DNA of 14,298 nucleotides from Gelria sp. (GCA_012839665.1 DUMX01000036.1:1-14298); one strand, 5' to 3'; numbered from the stretch's first letter, positions 1 through 7,011 are shown. Made by a program: numbers and translations. The notes: generated by a model not told the origin, from the letters alone.

Positions 1-1302
1 CTGTAAGCTTTTGGTCAGGGTTTTAATAAACTGCTTAATTTCTGCTGTTTCCTGAAAATCAGGTAATCCGTTAATAAAACCCTCTAAAACCTGTTCTACG
101 CTATCAGCTTGCATAACCTCCGAAATGTCATTCCCATACTCGGGAAGAGCAAAAAACCCTTCCAATTCTTTATCAACATCAGTCAAACAAATGATACGGT
201 CGCGCAATACCTCTAACAGTAAATCCAGCTGGGTTTTATCTAATTGTGCTACCTCTTTACTAAAACGTGATTGCTGCAGGTGGGGTAATATCAGACTTTT
301 CAATTCTTCGTGGCTTTTTTGTTTAATATGTTGCTGATTAATCCAATTTAATTTATCCAGGTCAAAGACAGCCGGGTTTTTAGCCACTCGTTCTAAGGTA
401 AAAGCGGCAATTATTTCCTCCGGGGAGAAAATCTGCTCCTCTCCTGCGGGGGCCCAACCTAAAAGGGACAGAAAGTTAAACAGGGCTTCAGGTAAATAAC
501 CCTTTTCCCGGTACTGTATCAGGGAGGTAGCCCCATGGCGTTTACTCATCTTCTGACGGTCACTGCCCAGTATAAGTGAGATATGGGCAAACTCAGGTCG
601 TTTCAGATTCAGGGCGTCATATATCATCAACTGTCGCGGGGTATTGGACAAATGCTCCTCCGCTCTGATAACGTGGCTTATATCCATCAATACATCATCT
701 ATAACCACAGCAAAATTATAGGTAGGTATACCATCTGATTTGACTATTATAAAATCCCCTATGTTATTACTATCAAAACTAACCCGCCCCCGAACCAGGT
801 CATCTACTATATAGACTCGGTTGGGTGCTACTTTAAAACGAACGGCCGGTTTCTCTCCCTGCCTCCGCCGGGTTTCAACTTCCTCCGGGGTAAGGTGACG
901 GCACCTTCCGGAATAACGAGGCATTTCTCCACTGTCCATAGCCTCTTGACGTTCTTCCTCCAGTTCGACCTCGGTGCAAAAACAGTAATAAGCCTGACCA
1001 GTTTCCAGCAAACGAGCCGTATATTCATTATATATATCCAAACGCTCGGTCTGCCGATAGGGGCCATCTTCTCCGCCAACTTGTAGTCCCTCATCCCAGC
1101 TAATCCCCAGCCAGCGTAAAGATTCTAATATTTCTTCTTCATATTCCTGGTGCGAGCGTTCCAAATCAGTATCTTCGCTTCTTAGTACCAGTTTCCCATT
1201 ATTATGGCGGGCAAAAAGATAATTAAACAGGGCTGAACGGGCTCCGCCTATATGTAATGGCCCCGTAGGGCTGGGCGCAAATCTAACCTTTATTCTTTTC
1301 AT
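1..1302 (-). CDS. gltX: Glutamyl-tRNA synthetase, 3' end beyond window
   Basis: This cytoplasmic class I aminoacyl-tRNA synthetase charges tRNA(Glu) with glutamate. The frame is open from the ATG at 1302 to base 1, giving 434 residues; bacterial GluRS is usually about 480-490, so roughly 50 C-terminal residues (anticodon-binding domain) lie outside. The N-terminus reads MKRIKVRFAPSPTG followed by HIGG (residues 17-20), the first class I signature. KMSK is at 251-254. CFC (107-109) plus C134 and H136 form a likely zinc site of the CxC...CxH type. A GGGAGG ribosome binding site at 1310-1315 fits this ATG. Another ATG four bases upstream is out of frame. The gene follows ispF as in Bacillus, but across a 175-bp gap with its own apparent promoter. 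Identity is secure. Whether the enzyme is discriminating or also charges tRNA(Gln) cannot be told from what I checked. Confidence 0.97.
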   Translation of the reverse strand, partial: MKRIKVRFAPSPTGPLHIGGARSALFNYLFARHNNGKLVLRSEDTDLERSHQEYEEEILESLRWLGISWDEGLQVGGEDGPYRQTERLDIYNEYTARLLETGQAYYCFCTEVELEEERQEAMDSGEMPRYSGRCRHLTPEEVETRRRQGEKPAVRFKVAPNRVYIVDDLVRGRVSFDSNNIGDFIIVKSDGIPTYNFAVVIDDVLMDISHVIRAEEHLSNTPRQLMIYDALNLKRPEFAHISLILGSDRQKMSKRHGATSLIQYREKGYLPEALFNFLSLLGWAPAGEEQIFSPEEIIAAFTLERVAKNPAVFDLDKLNWINQQHIKQKSHEELKSLILPHLQQSRFSKEVAQLDKTQLDLLLEVLRDRIICLTDVDKELEGFFALPEYGNDISEVMQADSVEQVLEGFINGLPDFQETAEIKQFIKTLTKSLQ

Positions 1303-1327
1303 ACATTTTCCTCCCTTGTGTACCTCG

Positions 1328-1336
1328 ATTATACCA
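1328..1336 (-). promoter_or_regulatory. Extended -10 promoter for gltX
   Basis: Read on the minus strand this is TGGTATAAT, an exact TGnTATAAT extended -10 for the housekeeping sigma factor. No good -35 is visible (a GTTGCA lies 16 bases upstream of TATAAT), which is usual when the TG extension is present. Transcription would begin near 1321, leaving a leader of about 20 nt that includes the GGGAGG ribosome binding site. The same nine bases occur upstream of yacL. Confidence 0.55.
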
Positions 1337-1344
1337 CCATAATT

Positions 1345-1477
1345 AACCCTGCAACCATATATATGATAGCGTGATGCTACTGCAAAGACCCTGCTTGGAT
1401 GCATAAATATGCAGAAGCCGTCGTACGAAGCATAGTAGAAACACCCTGCGAGGTGAAGCGGCGGAAGGGGGCGAGCC
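1345..1477. other. Non-coding ispF-gltX spacer with hairpin and short direct repeat
   Basis: This stretch has no convincing ORF. It holds a small hairpin at 1393-1418 (GCTT/AAGC outer stem and TGCATA/TATGCA inner stem with an uneven bulge). It also holds an 11-base direct repeat, AAAGACCCTGC at 1384-1394 and AAACACCCTGC at 1439-1449 (10 of 11 identical). The part next to the ispF stop (about 1445-1477) is clearly richer in G and C than its surroundings. No T-tract follows the hairpin on either strand, so it is not a standard intrinsic terminator. It could be a repeat-element remnant or an RNA structure, and I cannot assign a function. Confidence 0.35.
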
Positions 1478-1945
1478 TTACTCAATCAAGGCTACAGCCA
1501 AAGCTGATATACCTTCCTCCCGACCTTCAAACCCCAGTCTCTCCGTAGTAGTCGCTTTAACATTAACTTGTCCCTTTTCAATATGTAAAACCCGGGCAAT
1601 ATTTTGCACCATCGTTTCCAGGTAAGGTGCCAAACGAGGCTTCTGGGCTATTATGGTACTGTCGATATTGACTATGGTATAACCGGCCCTTACCAACTTT
1701 TTTCCCACTTCCTCCAGTAAATAGAGACTGCTTATATCCCGGTAGCGTTCATCACTATCGGGAAAATGGTAACCAATGTCCCCCAGACCAGCTGCTCCTA
1801 ATAGAGCATCACTGATAGCATGTAACAACACATCCGCATCGGAATGACCCTCTAATCCCAGGGGATGGTCTATATTTACTCCTCCCAAAACTAATGGTCT
1901 GCCCTGCCGCAAACGATGCACATCGTAGCCACTGCCAATACGCAA
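1478..1945 (-). CDS. ispF: 2-C-methyl-D-erythritol 2,4-cyclodiphosphate synthase
   Basis: IspF converts CDP-methylerythritol 2-phosphate to the 2,4-cyclodiphosphate with release of CMP, in the MEP pathway of isoprenoid synthesis. The 155 residues are the usual length. Visible signatures are GYDVHR at 6-11 (metal ligands D8 and H10), HSDADVLLHA at 34-43 (third metal ligand H42), the GDIGYHFPDSD loop at 55-65, and KATTTERLGFEGREEG at 130-145 near the nucleotide site. The start is a TTG at 1945, because the family's conserved MRIGxGYDVH opening begins there and a G-run ribosome binding site lies 7 nt upstream. The gene is separate from ispD (27-nt gap), not fused as in some bacteria. The enzyme is normally a trimer. 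Confidence 0.96.
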   Translation of the reverse strand: MRIGSGYDVHRLRQGRPLVLGGVNIDHPLGLEGHSDADVLLHAISDALLGAAGLGDIGYHFPDSDERYRDISSLYLLEEVGKKLVRAGYTIVNIDSTIIAQKPRLAPYLETMVQNIARVLHIEKGQVNVKATTTERLGFEGREEGISALAVALIE

Positions 1946-1952
1946 AACCTCG

Positions 1953-1958
1953 CCCCCC
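1953..1958 (-). promoter_or_regulatory. G-run ribosome binding site of ispF
   Basis: GGGGGG on the minus strand, 7 nt before the TTG start of ispF. It can pair with the anti-Shine-Dalgarno sequence by mixing G-C and G-U pairs. It supports the TTG at 1945 as the start in the absence of a nearby in-frame ATG. Confidence 0.6.
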
Positions 1959-1972
1959 TTTTTACAGTTCAG

Positions 1973-2665
1973 TTACATACTTAACAAGGCCTGGGCAATA
2001 ATCAAATCTTCGGGGGTAGTTATTTTTAAATTACGATAATTACCTGGAACCACCTTGACCCGGCCCATATATTTTTCAAATAAAGACGCATCATCAGTAC
2101 CCGTAAAACCTTCTTTTAAAGCCATTTCGTAAGCCTGATAAATCTTTTTAAAGTTGAAAATCTGGGGGGTTTGAACAAATACTACCCTGGACCTATCCAG
2201 AGTATGGTCGACAAAGCCATCCTGGCCAACCATTTTCAGGGTATCCCGGACGTAAATACCGGGAATAGCTGCCCCCCATTTTGCGGCCCCCGTAATCAAG
2301 TTACTTAACAGGGCTGACGTTAAAAGTGGCCGCGCACCATCGTGCACAGCCACATAATCGGTGGTATCTCGGTTTAGTTGCAGTAATCCCGCCCATACGG
2401 AGTCCTGGCGCTGTTCCCCGCCAGGAATAACTTTTTTAACCTTACGGTAGCCAAATTTATCTACTATTTCCTTTTCACAATATTCAACGTCCCGGGAATG
2501 GGCTACAATTACTATTTCATCTACCACCTCGAATTTTTCAAAAACATCCAGGGAATAACTTAAAATAGGCCGGGAATTTAATAGCATATACTGTTTGTTG
2601 GTGCTGCTTTTCATCCTGCTCCCAGTTCCGGCCGCTGCTATAACAACCCGAAGGTTGTTAACCAT
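1973..2665 (-). CDS. ispD: 2-C-methyl-D-erythritol 4-phosphate cytidylyltransferase
   Basis: IspD joins CTP and methylerythritol 4-phosphate to give CDP-methylerythritol and pyrophosphate, two steps before IspF in the MEP pathway. The 230-residue protein has the normal family length. It shows the nucleotidyltransferase loop AAAGTGSRM (10-18) with K24 in the NKQY segment, GGEQRQDSV (82-90), VHDGARP (107-113), TPQIF (166-170), GTDDAS (189-194) and NLKITTPEDL (212-221). The ATG at 2665 lies inside the 3' end of yacL, so the genes overlap by 8 bases. An AGAGGTG ribosome binding site is embedded in the last yacL codons, which suggests translational coupling. Both key loops are intact. Confidence 0.96.
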   Translation of the reverse strand: MVNNLRVVIAAAGTGSRMKSSTNKQYMLLNSRPILSYSLDVFEKFEVVDEIVIVAHSRDVEYCEKEIVDKFGYRKVKKVIPGGEQRQDSVWAGLLQLNRDTTDYVAVHDGARPLLTSALLSNLITGAAKWGAAIPGIYVRDTLKMVGQDGFVDHTLDRSRVVFVQTPQIFNFKKIYQAYEMALKEGFTGTDDASLFEKYMGRVKVVPGNYRNLKITTPEDLIIAQALLSM

Positions 2666-3764
2666 ATACTTTCACCTCTTGTGATTCCTGAAAATGCTGA
2701 TTAACGTTGTTGGAAGCTTCTTCCCGTACTTTACGGGTAAAAATCATGCGCCCGGCTGCAGTCTGAAACACACTGGTAACCATGACTTCCAAATCATTAC
2801 CAATTTCATGGTCGGCATCTTCAACTACTACCATAGTTCCATCTTCCAGGTAGCCCACGCCCTGTCCAGCTTCTTTACCTTCTTTAATAATCGCTATGTG
2901 CATGGTCTCACCCGGATACACTATTACTTTTACCGCATTAGTTAGTTCATTAATGTTAAGAACTTTAATACCCTGCAGCTCAGCCACCTTGTTAAGATTA
3001 TAGTCGTTGGTAATGATACAAGCATTAATCTGCTTACAAAGACGTAACAATTTGCTGTCCACGTCTCTCTCTTCAGGTATATTTGCTTCAATTATATCAA
3101 TTTTTACACTACTATGTTTCTGCATTTTAGACAAAAGCTCTAGTCCGCGTCTGCCTTTATTACGCCTGATATTATCTGCAGAATCAGCTATATGTTGCAA
3201 TTCTTCAATAACAAACGTTGGTACTATCAGTTGGCCTTCCAAAAAGTTGCTTAAACAAACATCGTAAATACGGCCGTCAATTATGGCGCTGGTATCCAGA
3301 ACTTTTGGAGCTATTGTTAAGGTATCTGTTTTTTCTTCATTGATTGTTGAATAGGGTAGGAATTTAAGCAAATCGGGAGCACGACGAACACCTATTTTCC
3401 AGCCTAAATAGCCACTGCCGAAAAAGACCCCCAGGGTTAAAAAACTCCCGGTTCCTTTTAATTGGGACAAGGGAAAGGTAGTTAAAACTCCAACCAGCAC
3501 CCCCAGGAACAACCCGGAAGTTCCCCCCAGTAATACATCGGTTGGTACAGCATCTAAAATCCGGTTTAAATTGGCAATGCTTTTACGAGCCAAGCTTATA
3601 ATTAGAATACTACCTCCATAAAAAAGTGCTGCCGCTCCTAACCCCAGGGTTAAGTTTAAAAGCAATCCCAGGCTTAAGAAATGTCGTGCCGTATATGCTA
3701 CCCAAATACCAAAAATAAGTGCCAAAAAAAATAGCCGTTTGGAAAATCTGAACTTTGTATGCAT
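2658..3764 (-). CDS. yacL: PIN-TRAM domain membrane protein (YacL family)
   Basis: This is a 368-residue YacL-type protein. The N-terminus has about four hydrophobic segments (roughly residues 10-28, 33-58, 77-97 and 108-126). A cytoplasmic PIN nuclease-like domain follows, with the expected acidic residues D157 (LDTSAIIDGR), E187/E188 (VIEELQ), D236 and D254 (ITND). A TRAM domain lies at about 285-345 and probably binds RNA. Established family knowledge gives a membrane-anchored putative ribonuclease; its substrate is unknown. I prefer the ATG at 3764 over the one at 3779, because the GGAGGTG ribosome binding site lies between the two and would be inside the longer reading. In Bacillus this gene directly follows disA; here an oppositely oriented gene separates them and yacL has its own promoter. 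Confidence 0.9.
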   Translation of the reverse strand: MHTKFRFSKRLFFLALIFGIWVAYTARHFLSLGLLLNLTLGLGAAALFYGGSILIISLARKSIANLNRILDAVPTDVLLGGTSGLFLGVLVGVLTTFPLSQLKGTGSFLTLGVFFGSGYLGWKIGVRRAPDLLKFLPYSTINEEKTDTLTIAPKVLDTSAIIDGRIYDVCLSNFLEGQLIVPTFVIEELQHIADSADNIRRNKGRRGLELLSKMQKHSSVKIDIIEANIPEERDVDSKLLRLCKQINACIITNDYNLNKVAELQGIKVLNINELTNAVKVIVYPGETMHIAIIKEGKEAGQGVGYLEDGTMVVVEDADHEIGNDLEVMVTSVFQTAAGRMIFTRKVREEASNNVNQHFQESQEVKVYG

Positions 3765-3770
3765 TTTATG

Positions 3771-3777
3771 CACCTCC
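3771..3777 (-). promoter_or_regulatory. Ribosome binding site deciding the yacL start
   Basis: GGAGGTG on the minus strand, about 8 nt before the ATG at 3764. It overlaps the codons that would follow an in-frame ATG at 3779, and that upstream ATG has no comparable site. The shorter 368-residue protein is therefore the better call. Confidence 0.75.
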
Positions 3778-3808
3778 ATACTAATTATTTTTGTTAAGGA
3801 GTTGCATA

Positions 3809-3817
3809 ATTATACCA
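3809..3817 (-). promoter_or_regulatory. Extended -10 promoter for yacL-ispD-ispF
   Basis: The minus strand reads TGGTATAAT, an exact extended -10, with no strong -35. Transcription would start near 3802 and give a leader of nearly 40 nt. A local promoter is needed because the terminator downstream of disA and the divergent gene cut yacL off from the radA-disA transcript. Confidence 0.55.
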
Positions 3818-3822
3818 ACAGA

Positions 3823-3851
3823 TTGAAAAAATCTAGGTTTAACCATATATT
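3823..3851 (+). promoter_or_regulatory. Upstream sigma-A-type promoter of the 132-residue gene
   Basis: TTGAAA (3823-3828), a 17-base spacer and TATATT (3846-3851) match the housekeeping consensus in 5 of 6 positions each. Transcription would begin near 3858 and give a leader of about 160 nt to the TTG start at 4018. It is divergent from, and just upstream of, the yacL promoter. Confidence 0.45.
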
Positions 3852-3882
3852 TACACTTTAATAACCCTGGAAGATACCAAAT

Positions 3883-3958
3883 TCAATTGTAATTCAAATG
3901 CCGGTAACAATTAGGGGTGAAATCCAAATAATAGTGCCGAAGGTGGGGCAGCAATTGA
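3883..3958 (+). promoter_or_regulatory. Possible structured leader or operator dyad
   Basis: TCAATTG (3883-3889) and CAATTGA (3952-3958) are exact inverted repeats. They bracket TGCC at 3899-3902 and GGCA at 3947-3950, which can also pair. A second TGCC at 3935-3938 could compete for the same GGCA, and an ATTA-GG/CC-TAAT hairpin is possible between them. The right arm overlaps the -35 of the downstream promoter. This could be a folded leader transcribed from the 3823 promoter or a protein-binding dyad over the 3955 promoter. It matches no riboswitch class I can name. Confidence 0.25.
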
Positions 3959-3984
3959 CAAGGCTTAGTAGCAACAGCTATAAT
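3955..3984 (+). promoter_or_regulatory. Consensus sigma-A promoter of the 132-residue gene
   Basis: TTGACA (3955-3960), an 18-base spacer and TATAAT (3979-3984) give two exact consensus hexamers. The start of transcription should be near 3991, leaving a short leader with the ribosome binding site at 4004-4009. This is the strongest promoter-like match in the window. Confidence 0.75.
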
Positions 3985-4003
3985 TTATAAAAATCTCATG
4001 CTA

Positions 4004-4009
4004 GGGGGG
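4004..4009 (+). promoter_or_regulatory. G-run ribosome binding site of the 132-residue gene
   Basis: GGGGGG lies 8 nt before the TTG at 4018. No in-frame ATG with a ribosome binding site is near, so this site decides the start. Confidence 0.6.
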
Positions 4010-4017
4010 CAAGCCTT

Positions 4018-4416
4018 TTGAAGGACTTAATTTGTGATGAGTTTCAAAATGTTGTAGGTGAGCTTTTAATTAGACACCGCAGCATCCTTGATATCCTTTC
4101 CAAGCTCTCCGAATCCAATTGCCGGGTAAACCGGGCGGTAGTTAAATCAGTAACTACCTGTGGTTGCCTATCGGTAGAAGCCACCAAAATTCAGCTGCCA
4201 GAACAAATTAATTCTTTTGAGGAGTTAAAGCAATACATGGACAGCCATCTTAAAGGACAATTATGTCCAAATTGTGAAGAAGTAGTATATAATGAGCTCG
4301 GAAAACTCCTGTTTTATACTGCAGCACTCTGTAACGCACTGGATATCAACCTCTATGACGCTTTTATAAAAGAGTATAAAAAAGCTAATACTCTGGGAAT
4401 ATTCAATATGACCTGA
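4018..4416 (+). CDS. Conserved Clostridia protein with CxC and CxxC motifs (DUF1573-like)
   Basis: This is a soluble protein of 132 residues with no signal peptide or membrane segment, and its function is unknown. It resembles a small clostridial family that I recall being labelled DUF1573, with openings like MKDLICDEF and a C-terminal TLGIFN motif; this is memory, not a search. CGC (48-50) and CPNC (83-86) provide four cysteines that could bind a metal, with further cysteines at 6, 35 and 105. Residues 93-114 (ELGKLLFYTAALCNALDINL plus YD) look like the second helical half of MazG-type all-alpha NTP pyrophosphohydrolases, but I see no clear ExxE metal motif. The start is TTG with a G-run ribosome binding site. 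The gene is divergent from yacL and convergent with disA, and has a consensus promoter of its own. Confidence 0.8.
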   Translation: MKDLICDEFQNVVGELLIRHRSILDILSKLSESNCRVNRAVVKSVTTCGCLSVEATKIQLPEQINSFEELKQYMDSHLKGQLCPNCEEVVYNELGKLLFYTAALCNALDINLYDAFIKEYKKANTLGIFNMT

Positions 4417-4420
4417 TATG

Positions 4421-4561
4421 AGGAATTAAGAATTTAGAATTAATAATTGCTTGTATCTAAGGCCTGGCTAATGTAAATAATAGATGGCAAATTTAACAAA
4501 AAACCGATTCTGGTAATTTTACCGAAACGGTTTTTTGTCGCCAACGATAATTCTTAATTCC
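4421..4561. repeat. 141-bp segment flanked by 14-bp inverted repeats
   Basis: AGGAATTAAGAATT at 4421-4434 and its exact reverse complement at 4548-4561 bound a 141-bp stretch that contains the bidirectional terminator. The left arm continues as degenerate AGAATT-type heptads to about 4447. A related run lies between mcsB and clpC, where 18 of 19 bases match 4424-4442 in inverted orientation. It has no ORF. It could be a small non-autonomous element or a simple-sequence repeat pair. Confidence 0.5.
4498..4535. terminator. Bidirectional terminator between the 132-residue gene and disA
   Basis: AAAAACCG (4498-4505) pairs with CGGTTTTT (4527-4534), and GGTAATTTTACC (4511-4522) forms an inner perfect stem. 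T-runs follow on both strands: six T on plus, five on minus. It serves the convergent 132-residue gene and the radA-disA transcript. Confidence 0.8.
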
Positions 4562-4565
4562 TGAT

Positions 4566-5636
4566 TCATACCATGTATTCTAATAATTGCTGTTCTTGCA
4601 TGCGTCTAAGACCATTTTTAATAGAGCGGGCTCTCACTTCTCCTATACCTTCAACTTCGTCCAGTTCTTCTATACTGGCCCGTAAAACATGGGTTAAAAG
4701 ACCAAAACGTTCAACCAGATTATCGATAATGGTAGTAGGAATACGAGGTAGTTTTTGTAACATACGGTATCCTCGGGGTGAAACCATCTGGTCCAGATGG
4801 CTACTGGCAGTTCCCAGCCCAAGTAAGCGAGCAATAAATACTGAATCAGAAATATCTTCTTCAAATGACCGCATCATGGTGGCTAGCAATTCATGGGGGG
4901 GTTTTTCCGGGTTATTAGAATAATCTTGAATAATTAACAAGGCCTCATCCTCTACATTGACAATCATCTCATCTAATTGCATTTTTACTAATCGGCCTTC
5001 ACTGCCCAGCTCAGCAATATAGTGTTCAATTTCACTGGCAACCTTTAAAACTTTGATGCTACGTTTAAGTACCTCACAGACTTCTGATACGGTTACCACA
5101 TCCTCAAATTCCAGCCCTCCCAAATGCTGTAGCTCTCTTATCATAACATTGCGATATTTCTCCAGAGTTTGTAGAGCCTGATTAGCCTTAACCAAAATAG
5201 AGGGTAAATCACGTAAGCGAAACACTATGTTACCCTGATAAAGTGTAATTACTTTTCGACGCTGGGATATAGCTACCACCAACTCACCAGTCTGGCGGGC
5301 TACCCGCTCAGCGGTACGGTGACGAATTCCAGTTTCATTAGAGTGCATATGAGGATTAGGGTCCAATTGCGCATTGGCGATTAGTATTTTGCTGGTATCC
5401 TGACTGGTAATGATAGCTCCATCCATTTTTGCCAATTCGTAGAGCCGGGCGGGGGTAAACTCACAGTTTATATCAAACCCGCCACTAACTATGTCCATTA
5501 GTTCTGGAGAATCTCCTACAACTATCAAGCCACCAGTATTGGCAAGTAAAATATTCTCTATCCCCACCCGGAATAAAGTACCTGGTGCCAACATTTGCAG
5601 GGACTTTCTAAACTGCTCCTGATAGGCATCTTCCAC
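4566..5636 (-). CDS. disA: DNA integrity scanning diadenylate cyclase DisA
   Basis: DisA makes cyclic di-AMP from two ATP and monitors DNA by binding branched structures. The 356 residues are close to the roughly 360 of Bacillus DisA. The N-terminal cyclase domain has DGA at 72-74 (MDGAII) and GIRHRTAE at 103-110, the two signatures of an active diadenylate cyclase, with ISQRRKVITLY after it. A helical linker follows, and the C-terminal helix-hairpin-helix DNA-binding motif is EVEGIGEVRARSI at about 327-339. The start is GTG at 5636, with GGAGGG of the radA 3' end 8 nt upstream; nearby ATGs are out of frame. Only 4 nt separate it from radA, so it is co-transcribed and probably coupled. In Bacillus, RadA physically and functionally modulates DisA. 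Confidence 0.97.
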   Translation of the reverse strand: MEDAYQEQFRKSLQMLAPGTLFRVGIENILLANTGGLIVVGDSPELMDIVSGGFDINCEFTPARLYELAKMDGAIITSQDTSKILIANAQLDPNPHMHSNETGIRHRTAERVARQTGELVVAISQRRKVITLYQGNIVFRLRDLPSILVKANQALQTLEKYRNVMIRELQHLGGLEFEDVVTVSEVCEVLKRSIKVLKVASEIEHYIAELGSEGRLVKMQLDEMIVNVEDEALLIIQDYSNNPEKPPHELLATMMRSFEEDISDSVFIARLLGLGTASSHLDQMVSPRGYRMLQKLPRIPTTIIDNLVERFGLLTHVLRASIEELDEVEGIGEVRARSIKNGLRRMQEQQLLEYMV

Positions 5637-5640
5637 CTCT

Positions 5641-6993
5641 TCATCCCTCCATGATTAAATCAATAAATTCTTCTATAGTATTCACCTCAAGTACTTCCAA
5701 ACCGGTGCCATAAACCCGATTCCTGTAGGTACTCCCCGGTATTACTACCTTTTTATAACCCATTTTTTCAACTTCTTTGAGCCTGATATCTAAAAAAGGT
5801 ACCGACCGGATTTGCCCGGTTAGACTTAATTCCCCTATAAAAACCATATCCAGAGAAAGATTCTGTTCCCGATAACTGGATATAATGGCTGCTGCAATAC
5901 CTAAATCTACGGATGGGTCTTTTAGAAATACCCCTCCCGTTACCTTAAGATAGACATCGTTGGCACTAAGGTTATAACCAGTCTTTTTTTCCAGTACAGC
6001 TATAATTAGCGCTAAACGGTTCTGGTCAATTCCTGAAGCCATGCGCCGAGGATAACCCTGACCAGCCATGGCAACCAGGGCTTGAACCTCAATAAGAAGC
6101 GGCCGACTACCTTCAAAACTAGCAGTAATAGCAGTGCCGTTACTATCAGGTAGCGAGGAACTAAGAAACACATAGGAGGGATCTAATACCTCTATCAGGC
6201 CCTGCCCGCTCATCTCCATCAGCCCTATTTCGTCAGTAGAGCCAAAACGGTTCTTCACGCCGCGTAATAGGCGAAAAGAATAGTTTTTCTCCCCCTCGAA
6301 ATAAACCACCACATCTACCATATGTTCCAATACCCGGGGACCTGCCAAAACGCCGTCTTTGGTGACATGACCCACCAGGAAAAACGCTTTGTCATTGCTT
6401 TTGGCTATATTAGTTATCCGAGCGGTACACTCCCGGAGCTGGGAGACACTACCTGGAATAGAGGATATGTCAGGAGAATAAACGGTCTGAATAGAGTCAA
6501 CTATAACTAATTCAGGATTAATCTCCTTAATATATTCATCCAGTAAATCTATATCCTGCTCGTTAAGTAAATAAATATTATCATTATGTATATTTAGCCG
6601 CAAGGAACGCAGTCGTACCTGTTTCAAAGACTCTTCGCCGGAAAGGTAAATTACAGCTTTACCATCCTGAGCAATAAAATTAGCTACCTGCAATAAAAGG
6701 GTAGACTTGCCTATGCCCGGGTCTCCCCCTAATAGAACTACCGAGCCTGGTACTATGCCCCCACCCAGTACCCTATCCAATTCACCAATACCGGTACTTA
6801 ACCTGAATATATCCTGATTAGAAATACTAGTAAGGGGGACAGCCTCTACCTTCCGGCTACGGGAGACCGTTTTCTTTTCATAAGGCTCTTCCACCATCGT
6901 ATTCCATGATGAACACCCTGGACATTTTCCCAGCCATTTACTGCTTACCTGACCACAGCTATTACACACAAACCTGCTTCTGTTTTTCCCCAT
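5641..6993 (-). CDS. radA: DNA repair protein RadA (Sms)
   Basis: RadA is a RecA-like, DnaB-type helicase that promotes branch migration and processing of recombination intermediates. The 450 residues are the standard length. A four-Cys zinc finger is at C10, C13, C24 and C27. Walker A is GGDPGIGKST (89-98), Walker B is ELVIVDSIQT (161-170), and the RadA-specific KNRFG is at 248-252. The C-terminal part (about 285-450) is the Lon-protease-like scaffold with VDLGIAAAI at 362-370. The ATG at 6993 has AAAGGAG upstream. A terminator after clpC suggests the gene has its own promoter in the 149-bp gap. It is the first gene of a two-gene unit with disA. Confidence 0.97.
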   Translation of the reverse strand: MGKNRSRFVCNSCGQVSSKWLGKCPGCSSWNTMVEEPYEKKTVSRSRKVEAVPLTSISNQDIFRLSTGIGELDRVLGGGIVPGSVVLLGGDPGIGKSTLLLQVANFIAQDGKAVIYLSGEESLKQVRLRSLRLNIHNDNIYLLNEQDIDLLDEYIKEINPELVIVDSIQTVYSPDISSIPGSVSQLRECTARITNIAKSNDKAFFLVGHVTKDGVLAGPRVLEHMVDVVVYFEGEKNYSFRLLRGVKNRFGSTDEIGLMEMSGQGLIEVLDPSYVFLSSSLPDSNGTAITASFEGSRPLLIEVQALVAMAGQGYPRRMASGIDQNRLALIIAVLEKKTGYNLSANDVYLKVTGGVFLKDPSVDLGIAAAIISSYREQNLSLDMVFIGELSLTGQIRSVPFLDIRLKEVEKMGYKKVVIPGSTYRNRVYGTGLEVLEVNTIEEFIDLIMEG

Positions 6994-7011
6994 AAATTTC
7001 TCCTTTAGATT

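Noticed and set aside
125..337. Plus-strand 70-codon open frame
   Set aside because: It lies wholly antisense to gltX and its translation is low-complexity and Ser/Cys-rich, as expected of a shadow frame.
828..1094. Minus-strand 88-codon open frame
   Set aside because: It is an out-of-frame shadow of gltX, whose own frame is continuous there with HIGG, the zinc site and KMSK in place.
3765..3779. Upstream in-frame ATG of yacL at 3779
   Set aside because: The GGAGGTG ribosome binding site would fall inside the coding sequence, and no other site precedes this ATG.
3901..3960. Possible c-di-AMP (ydaO-type) riboswitch near disA, from a GGGGTGAAATCC segment
   Set aside because: Only this short piece resembles the ydaO consensus. 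The other conserved blocks are missing, and the segment lies upstream of the stronger promoter. Other classes considered (lysine, FMN, cobalamin, T-box) also fit only in fragments.
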